NCBI GenBank assembly: GCA_937900305.1
Contig: CALCCV010000663.1
Location: 1 to 11,199 of the forward strand
DNA: 11,199 bases
Reading direction: 5' to 3'
Source: an uncultured Pseudobdellovibrionaceae bacterium
GTDB lineage: Bacteria; Bdellovibrionota; Bdellovibrionia; Bdellovibrionales; Bdellovibrionaceae
Position 1 is the stretch's first letter, and the number at the start of each line of letters is the position of its first letter. The notes below the pieces were generated by a model that was given only the letters and a program-made list of their open reading frames with translations, was not told where the DNA came from and searched no databases. Below are positions 6,177-11,199 of the stretch, piece by piece. A program made the position numbers and the translations under genes.

Positions 6177-7743
6177 AGTTTTAAAACTTTCTTTGGCCAA
6201 CAAGTGGGATTGGCGGCGGTCCGAATGGAACGTCGTCTTTTATATTTTTGTTTTGGTTTATCAAATCGTTCAGTATCTTTTAGAACCGGGATTTATTTTG
6301 TGGCCCGGGATTGGTTTTTTTTATCTGATTCTCTCCCTGGGCGCTGCTTGGCACTATCTCGTTCCTAAACGCAGTGAAATGGTTTCGACGGTGGTTGATC
6401 TCACCGTTGTCTTTGGCTTGCACGCCTTTGGGATTTTGCCAATTTCAATTGTTCTGGTTCTAAATCTGTTTTTGGTTTTTTGGACCTGTTTGCGAGTTCG
6501 GCCTGAGGTCGGAATTGTTTTGGCCTTCCTATCGCTGTTTTTTTTGTCGATGGGCTTGCGATTGGGTTGGGATCTGACACAAAAAGAATATCTTTCGGTG
6601 GTGCTGATCCATGGCTCGGCGTATTTGTTATCGGTGCTGTTGTCGGCCCAATTTAGCTTGTCACTTCAGCAAGCGGAAAAGGAACTTTCAGACACTAGAT
6701 TGTCAGTTGAATCACTGCGAAAATTGCAGAGTGCCATCTTAGAAACCATGCCCATTGGCGAAGTCAGTTTTGTCGAAGACGGTATGATTTTGCAAAGCAA
6801 CAGCACTTATTCGACAATTTTGAAACACCACAAATTAGAAGTGAGCGGTAACTTTTGGCAGCAGTTTCCTTACTTGAAGCCTGACATTTTGCTGCTTTCG
6901 ACCGACGCTGAACTTTTGCAACGAGAGATTCGATTGCGCAGCGAAGACGGACGGGTGGCCGTATTTGGTTTAGCTTCCCGCCGTTTGTACTCTGAGGAAG
7001 TGAATCGATCTATTTGGGTTTTTTTGCTGCAAGATCACACCGAGCTTCGCGATCTTGAGTTACAGCTTCAGCAAAAGGAAAAGCTTGCCGCCGTTGGGGC
7101 TCTTGCCGCAGGCATCGCTCATGAGATTCGCAATCCTCTCACAGGCATGAGTGGCAGCATCGAACTTTTGAAAGAATCAATCACGGGCGACAGCGAGCAA
7201 CGTCTAATGAGAATTGTGCTGAGAGAGATTGATCGCCTCAACCATCTCATCACCGAGTTTTTAGATTTTGCTAAACCGATGCAGCCGCCAACGGATGAGT
7301 TGGATCTTGGTCAAGTTTTGGAAGAGGTTTTGCAGCAAGTGCGGCTTCGCACAGACAACCCTCCCAATTTAAAAATTGAGACGGCAATTGCCCGCTCAAA
7401 AATACTCGGGCATCAGGACAAATTAAAGCAGGCGTTTTTAAATGTGATAGTTAACGCTGTTCAGGCGATGGATAAAACGTCCAATCCTCTTTTGAAGGTG
7501 TCTTGTGAGGCGGGAGAAGTGACCGTCACTGACAATGGTTGTGGCATGGACGAAGACACACAAAAACGAATCTTCGAGCCATTTTTTACTAAAAAACCGA
7601 AAGGGACTGGCCTGGGTATGGCGATCACTTATAAAATTTTTGAAATGCACGACGTAAAAGTAGACATTCTCTCGACGGTGGGAGAGGGCACAACCTTTCG
7701 GTTTCACTTTTTGACTAACGGCCATGTTTTGAGAACTGTTTAA
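6166..7743 (+). CDS. pilS: PilS-like membrane sensor histidine kinase
   Basis: This 525-residue kinase has about six N-terminal membrane segments (residues about 23-165), a predicted coiled coil (SLQQAEKELSDTRLSVESLR), a PAS-like sensor region (about 195-290), a HisKA domain with phosphoacceptor H319 in GIAHEIRNPL, and a HATPase domain. The HATPase N box contains N426 and N430, the G1 box is DNGCGM (D456), the F box is FEPFFTKK, and the G2 box is GTGLGMA (from G480). This architecture matches PilS, which senses pilin levels in the membrane and phosphorylates PilR. The chosen start is a TTG at 6166, inside the last codons of pilC (11-base overlap). No good ribosome binding site precedes it, so translation probably depends on pilC. 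The next in-frame TTG at 6193 would shorten the protein by nine residues without touching a domain. Confidence 0.9.
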   Translation: MASEVLKLSLANKWDWRRSEWNVVFYIFVLVYQIVQYLLEPGFILWPGIGFFYLILSLGAAWHYLVPKRSEMVSTVVDLTVVFGLHAFGILPISIVLVLNLFLVFWTCLRVRPEVGIVLAFLSLFFLSMGLRLGWDLTQKEYLSVVLIHGSAYLLSVLLSAQFSLSLQQAEKELSDTRLSVESLRKLQSAILETMPIGEVSFVEDGMILQSNSTYSTILKHHKLEVSGNFWQQFPYLKPDILLLSTDAELLQREIRLRSEDGRVAVFGLASRRLYSEEVNRSIWVFLLQDHTELRDLELQLQQKEKLAAVGALAAGIAHEIRNPLTGMSGSIELLKESITGDSEQRLMRIVLREIDRLNHLITEFLDFAKPMQPPTDELDLGQVLEEVLQQVRLRTDNPPNLKIETAIARSKILGHQDKLKQAFLNVIVNAVQAMDKTSNPLLKVSCEAGEVTVTDNGCGMDEDTQKRIFEPFFTKKPKGTGLGMAITYKIFEMHDVKVDILSTVGEGTTFRFHFLTNGHVLRTV

Positions 7744-7756
7744 CAATTTGGCTTCT

Positions 7757-7792
7757 ACCTGGGTTAGGTCCGTCGGTGGTCCAGGTTTGTTT
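7757..7792 (+). terminator. Weak hairpin with T-rich tail between pilS and pilR
   Basis: ACCTGG (7757-7762) and CCAGGT (7781-7786) form a perfect 6-bp stem with an 18-base loop, followed by TTGTTTC. The stem is short and the loop long, so it may only attenuate transcription, or may be a regulatory hairpin in the pilS-pilR gap. Confidence 0.3.
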
Positions 7793-7798
7793 CAGTCA

Positions 7799-7827
7799 TT
7801 GCCTTTGTTTCTTATCTTAGTTCAAAT
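7799..7827 (+). promoter_or_regulatory. Possible sigma-70 promoter of pilR
   Basis: TTGCCT (7799-7804) and TCAAAT (7822-7827) are separated by 17 bases. Each matches its consensus at four positions. The predicted start near 7834 leaves a short leader carrying the GGGAG ribosome binding site of pilR. Together with the 105-base gap after pilS, this would let pilR be made separately from the pilB-pilS unit. The match is modest. Confidence 0.3.
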
Positions 7828-7848
7828 AAAGTGTGGGAGACCTCTACT

Positions 7849-9255
7849 ATGAAAAGCAGAATCTTGGTCGTTGACGACGAAGAGAGCATCCGAGAATTTT
7901 TAGACATCATGCTTCGCAAAGAAGGCTACGAGGTGACTCTTGCCGAAGATGGTTTGCGCGCTAAAGAATTGATCGAGAAAAAGACTTTTGACCTCGTCAT
8001 ATCTGATTTACAGATGCCGAATGTAACCGGAATCGAGCTTTTGAAATCAGTCAGGCTGACGTATCCCGACATGTTATTCATGATGATCACTGCTTTTGGT
8101 ACGACCGAAACCGCGGTGGAAGCGATGAAGTTGGGAGCTTACGACTACTTGACTAAGCCGTTTAAAATCGACGAAGTCAAAATTGTCATCAGCAATGCCC
8201 TTCGCAGTCGCAACTTAGAAGTCGAAAATAAAATTCTTAAAAAAGAACTCGGAAAAGAAAACAGCTTTCAAAATATCGTGGGCCAGTCTCAAGCCATGAA
8301 TCAAGTGATGGAAATGGTCCGGCGAGTGTCGACGACCCCAACGAACATTCTTGTCACCGGAGAGTCTGGCACGGGTAAAGAAGTGGTTGCTAAGGCCATT
8401 CACTACAGCGGCCCATTGAAAGACAAACCCTTTGTCACTATCAACTGCGGGGCGATCCCAGAGTCACTGATGGAGTCCGAAATGTTCGGGCACAAAAAAG
8501 GATCTTTTACTGGTGCGGTGACCGACAAGTCGGGACTTTTTGAGGTTGCCGATGGCGGCTCGCTGTTTTTAGATGAGGTGGGCGAACTTCCTCTAACCAT
8601 CCAGGTGAAACTCCTTCGCGCGATCCAAGAGCGTGTGATTCGTCGTGTGGGTGCGACAGATGATCAGAAAGTAGATGTACGCATCATTGCGGCCACCAAT
8701 CGAAATCTCGAAGACATGGTGCGCGACGGTGGATTTCGCCAAGATCTCTATTTCCGCCTCAATGTCATCAATATCAAAACGCCACCTCTGCGCGATCGCC
8801 GTGATGACATCGTTTTGTTAGCGACTTATTTTTTGCGCAAGTACAACGACAAGCTCAGCAAAGGCATCGGTTCAATTTCTGCTGAGGCGATGGAAGTTTT
8901 AAAGAAGTACAATTATCCGGGCAACGTCAGGGAGCTTGAAAATATCATCGAACGAACCGTCGCTTTGGAATCCGGAGCCGTCATCTTGCCCGAGTCGCTG
9001 CCGCCTTTTGTGAACACGCCTACTGGTCGGAAGCTTGCCTCCAGCAACGAAATTGAAATTGGCGATGACGGAATTGATCTGGAAAAAGTGATCGGCCAAA
9101 TTGAAAAGGAACTTTTGGTCAAAGCCATTCACACCGCTGGCGGTGTGAAAAAGAAAGCCGCCAAACTCTTAAAGATTTCATTTCGGTCTATGCGCTATCG
9201 CATTGAAAAGTACGGACTTGGCGTAGTTGGCGACGACGAGCTCGACGACGAATAG
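7849..9255 (+). CDS. pilR: PilR-like sigma-54-dependent response regulator
   Basis: This 468-residue NtrC-family activator is the likely partner of the kinase upstream. The receiver domain covers about residues 1-120, with D9-D10, phosphoacceptor D53 in VISDLQMP and K104-P105 in YLTKPF. The AAA+ domain covers about 140-375, with Walker A GESGTGKE (K177), the sigma-54 contact loop GSFTGA (218-223; a variant of the usual GAFTGA), Walker B GGSLFLDEVGELP (D242-E243) and the arginine region FRQDLYFRLNV. The C-terminus carries a Fis-type helix-turn-helix (KKKAAKLLKISFRSMRYRIEKYG) and a short acidic tail (DDELDDE). A longer frame could start at a GTG at 7831, but the ATG at 7849 is preferred because GGGAG lies nine bases before it and the receiver starts immediately. 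PilR normally activates pilin transcription. No pilin gene is in the window. Confidence 0.93.
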   Translation: MKSRILVVDDEESIREFLDIMLRKEGYEVTLAEDGLRAKELIEKKTFDLVISDLQMPNVTGIELLKSVRLTYPDMLFMMITAFGTTETAVEAMKLGAYDYLTKPFKIDEVKIVISNALRSRNLEVENKILKKELGKENSFQNIVGQSQAMNQVMEMVRRVSTTPTNILVTGESGTGKEVVAKAIHYSGPLKDKPFVTINCGAIPESLMESEMFGHKKGSFTGAVTDKSGLFEVADGGSLFLDEVGELPLTIQVKLLRAIQERVIRRVGATDDQKVDVRIIAATNRNLEDMVRDGGFRQDLYFRLNVINIKTPPLRDRRDDIVLLATYFLRKYNDKLSKGIGSISAEAMEVLKKYNYPGNVRELENIIERTVALESGAVILPESLPPFVNTPTGRKLASSNEIEIGDDGIDLEKVIGQIEKELLVKAIHTAGGVKKKAAKLLKISFRSMRYRIEKYGLGVVGDDELDDE

Positions 9256-9262
9256 CAGCGCC

Positions 9263-9622
9263 ATGAAGTTTTTCATAAATACTCTTTTAGCAGCCCTTGT
9301 CATCGCCGGAGTTACGGAGCTAAGTCGTCGATTTAGCTTTCTTGCGGCTCTTCTGGTTTCGTTGCCGCTGTCTTCGGTGATTGCGTTGTCTTTTGTTTAT
9401 ATTGAGTCGAAGGATGTGGCGAAGGTGAGCTCGCTTTCACTGGAGATCTTTTGGTTGGTGCTGCCATCGTTGCTGTTTTTTCTGGTTTTGCCTTTTTTGT
9501 TAAAGCAGGGCTGGAATTTTTGGCTCGCTTTAGCGACCAGCTCCCTGGTCCTCGCCTTTGTGTATTTAGGATACTCGCTCTTGATGCAAAAATTAGGCAG
9601 CGGGCCGTCCACGCCAGCATGA
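9263..9622 (+). CDS. Small DUF3147-like inner-membrane protein
   Basis: This 119-residue, strongly hydrophobic protein has about four membrane helices: FINTLLAALVIAGVTEL, FLAALLVSLPLSSVIALSFVYI, IFWLVLPSLLFFLVLPFLL and a C-terminal FWLALATSSLVLAFVYLGY. The arrangement (TELSRR, LLVSLPLSS, YIESKD, IFWLVLPSL) resembles DUF3147 membrane proteins of unknown function. The ATG at 9263 is seven bases after the pilR stop and was preferred over a start at 9227 inside pilR, because that would add a non-hydrophobic Ser/Thr tail. No good ribosome binding site is present, so it may be translated by coupling to pilR. No link to pilus function is known to me. Confidence 0.75.
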   Translation: MKFFINTLLAALVIAGVTELSRRFSFLAALLVSLPLSSVIALSFVYIESKDVAKVSSLSLEIFWLVLPSLLFFLVLPFLLKQGWNFWLALATSSLVLAFVYLGYSLLMQKLGSGPSTPA

Positions 9623-9635
9623 CTTAAAGCTCGAG

Positions 9636-10724
9636 CTAGGAAGACTGGCGGGCGCATATCAGCTTTTTTTGTTTAGCGGGAACAAACACTCCCACGAGCT
9701 TTCGAACGGGTTGGCCGCCGATTTTTTTCCATGGATACTTGCGGCGAAAATCACTGACGAAACCCCATTTGCCGGCGCGTTGAGTTTTGACTTCAACGTG
9801 ACCAGCGGATTTTTTCTTTTCGATATTTTTATAAACTAGGATTGAACCTTTTGGCGCATCGATCGGATTTTTTAGCAGTTGTTTAATGGCTTTGCAGTCC
9901 AAAAGATTTTCGAAGCCCACTTGCTTGAGTTCCTTAACGGCTTGAATAGCGATGGCGCCACGCAATTTCGATTTTGGAACTAATCCCGAGCTGTACAATG
10001 AGCGTTTAACATAGCGGTAACAAAGCTTCTGAGATTTGTCGGTTGCGCGCACTTTTTTCATCGCCATTCTAACTAACGCTAGCACGTCTCTCGAGGTTTC
10101 AAATTTAGACACCATTTTGCGGTATGAGGATTGCTGCGGATTGCTCGCGATTTCGTTTCGGCGGTTGGAAGCCTGCTTTGCGGACTTGGTTTTCAAATCT
10201 TTAGCTGAAGAGCGAAGGTTTTGAATGCGAAACTGATCTTCATTCGCTAAAACGTTGTCAAACGGATCGCTGTCCAGCTCGTCTTTGAGGCCATTGTCTT
10301 GACGTGCTAGGTCCTCTTCTTGTGGTTGGGTGAGGTCAAGGTCTGCTTCTGGATCATCGCTGTCTTCAAAGCCGGCGAGGCTCGCTTGCGAAGCTCCCAT
10401 CGATGCCGTAGTCGTCGATTCGTCTTCGGCGAGTTCTGTTGTCATAGAGTGGTCCTGACTCTCTTGAACTTCTTGTAACGAGACATCTCCGTCAGCGGTG
10501 GTCTTTTCCTCACGTCTCACTCTGATTGGTTCCGTAAGACCTTCTTCAGCAGGAGTTGAAATCGACTGAGATTCATTGGAAGCTTCTTGTGGCAACAATT
10601 CTACGAATTCAAATTTCTCTTTCGAAGGTTCGATTCGAGACACTTTTTGTTTCGCAAAAGAGTTGAGAGAATAGCATGTCGTGAGAATCAAACACAGTTG
10701 TAGAAAAAAAGTACATCTCATCAT
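9636..10724 (-). CDS. Exported protein with long acidic linker and C-terminal NlpC/P60- or CHAP-like cysteine peptidase region
   Basis: This is a 362-residue protein from the ATG at 10724, chosen because AGGGA lies just before it and a signal peptide starts at once (MMRCTFFLQLCLILTTCYSL, then NSFA with probable cleavage before KQ). A longer frame from 10766 would put 14 polar residues before the signal. LTTC looks like a weak lipobox, but the -1 residue is unusual. Residues about 35-185 are acidic, rich in Glu, Asp, Ser, Thr and Gln, with no fold visible. The C-terminal part (about 190-362) is Lys/Arg-rich and has a peptidase-like pattern: C235 in KLCYRYVKRSLYSSG, then APKGSILVY, then H309 in AGHVEVK and GFVSDFRRKYP. 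The Cys then 'PKGSILVY' then GH order is that of NlpC/P60 or CHAP cell-wall peptidases, so peptidoglycan cutting in the periplasm or in prey is plausible (inference). It is convergent with the upstream gene. Confidence 0.6.
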   Translation of the reverse strand: MMRCTFFLQLCLILTTCYSLNSFAKQKVSRIEPSKEKFEFVELLPQEASNESQSISTPAEEGLTEPIRVRREEKTTADGDVSLQEVQESQDHSMTTELAEDESTTTASMGASQASLAGFEDSDDPEADLDLTQPQEEDLARQDNGLKDELDSDPFDNVLANEDQFRIQNLRSSAKDLKTKSAKQASNRRNEIASNPQQSSYRKMVSKFETSRDVLALVRMAMKKVRATDKSQKLCYRYVKRSLYSSGLVPKSKLRGAIAIQAVKELKQVGFENLLDCKAIKQLLKNPIDAPKGSILVYKNIEKKKSAGHVEVKTQRAGKWGFVSDFRRKYPWKKIGGQPVRKLVGVFVPAKQKKLICARQSS

Positions 10725-10799
10725 CTTGCCATCCCTTTTGAGCGCAGTTGCATTCAATATGTGCAAATCTGTGTCCTAAATCAGATTGGGATGAGAAGG

Positions 10800-11199
10800 C
10801 TAGGGTGCTGGGCCAAACTTTGGATCCGTCGGTGAGATTTTGATAGCGGGCAATATGGACTCAGCCGTGGTGGCTTCGATCGTCGTGTTGGTTTGCTCAG
10901 CGCCGAGGGTGATGTTGACCATTCCGCCTTCGTGAGCCCGGACGATGTTTTGATCGGCTTTCATAATGGCACCCTCGCCATGCTCACAAAAAACGTTGCA
11001 GGCAGAGCCGATTCGCAATAGCCCGTCATTCTTAATGAAGAGATTGCCAATGGAAGCATAAAACTTGGTTAACACACCTTTCTGAACCTTAACGCTTTCG
11101 AATCCATAGTTGGCGTCGATCCAGGAGTGCACGAGTTTGTTGCCGATGATCGTGTTGGGACCAAAATTCCCCTCATTCACGGAGACACCCATTGTGTCT
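10800..11199 (-). CDS. C-terminal part of an unrecognised beta-rich protein (5' end outside window)
   Basis: An open frame on the minus strand enters from beyond base 11199 and ends at a TAG at 10802-10800, with about 132 residues visible. The first visible Met (11192) need not be the true start, since the frame stays open up to the edge. The sequence alternates short hydrophobic strands with Gly/Asn turns (for example IGNKLVHSWIDANYGFESV, SIGNLFIKNDGLLRIGS, EGAIMKADQNIV, GGMVNITLG), which suggests a repetitive beta structure such as a beta-helix or a phage-tail or secretion-spike tip. It has two Cys close together (CNVFC) and a Pro-rich end (DPKFGPAP). No family was recognised. It lies 75 bases upstream of the peptidase-like gene in the same direction and may share its operon. 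Confidence 0.6.
   Translation of the reverse strand, partial: DTMGVSVNEGNFGPNTIIGNKLVHSWIDANYGFESVKVQKGVLTKFYASIGNLFIKNDGLLRIGSACNVFCEHGEGAIMKADQNIVRAHEGGMVNITLGAEQTNTTIEATTAESILPAIKISPTDPKFGPAP

Noticed and set aside
7831..7848. Upstream GTG start for pilR
   Set aside because: It overlaps the likely ribosome binding site GGGAG used by the ATG at 7849, and the extra six residues precede the receiver domain without matching the family.
9628..9637. Palindrome AGCTCGAGCT between the convergent genes as a terminator
   Set aside because: A 10-base palindrome leaves no room for a loop and has no T tract on either side. Not a credible rho-independent terminator.
1..11199. CRISPR arrays, insertion sequences, riboswitches and rRNA
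   Set aside because: No regularly spaced repeats, transposase-like frames, long terminal repeats or conserved RNA motifs were seen on either strand.

Overview
The window looks like chromosomal DNA of a Bdellovibrio-like predatory or environmental bacterium (Bdellovibrionota). The reasons are the type IV pilus order pilB, pilT-like, pilC, pilS, pilR with a lone CheY/CheX pair in front, a balanced base composition, and a secreted cell-wall-hydrolase-like protein nearby. The assignment is inference from gene order remembered from Bdellovibrio; no search was run.

Layout. (1) 1-184: the 3' end of a HicB-type antitoxin gene, ending at a perfect bidirectional hairpin terminator. (2) 238-315, minus strand: a tRNA-His gene with its own promoter and an acceptor stem that does not pair properly. 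(3) 316-1167: about 850 bases without an obvious intact gene. It contains a possible small minus-strand gene (569-882) that starts behind a very good ribosome binding site but needs a -1 frameshift to be read through. (4) 1168-2109: a lone CheY response regulator and a CheX-type phosphatase, probably co-transcribed. (5) 2195-7743: four overlapping or abutting genes for pilus assembly and sensing. They are PilB (extension ATPase), a PilT-family protein that has lost its ATPase motifs, PilC (inner-membrane platform) and PilS (sensor kinase). (6) 7849-9622: PilR (sigma-54 activator) and a small DUF3147-like membrane protein. (7) 9636-10724, minus strand, convergent: an exported protein with a long acidic linker and a C-terminal NlpC/P60- or CHAP-like cysteine peptidase region. 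(8) 10800-11199, minus strand: the C-terminal part of an unrecognised beta-rich protein, running off the window.

How the genes work together. PilB and PilC are core motor and platform parts of the type IV pilus. PilS/PilR normally control pilin transcription through sigma-54. CheY/CheX is a phosphorelay output and its off-switch, and its position suggests chemosensory input to pilus activity. The most unusual gene is the PilT-family protein at 3898-4953. It aligns along its whole length with a retraction ATPase, but its P-loop, Asp box and His box are all replaced, while the reading frame and tight translational coupling to pilB and pilC are kept. It is best read as a catalytically dead, retained paralogue that may regulate or scaffold the motor.
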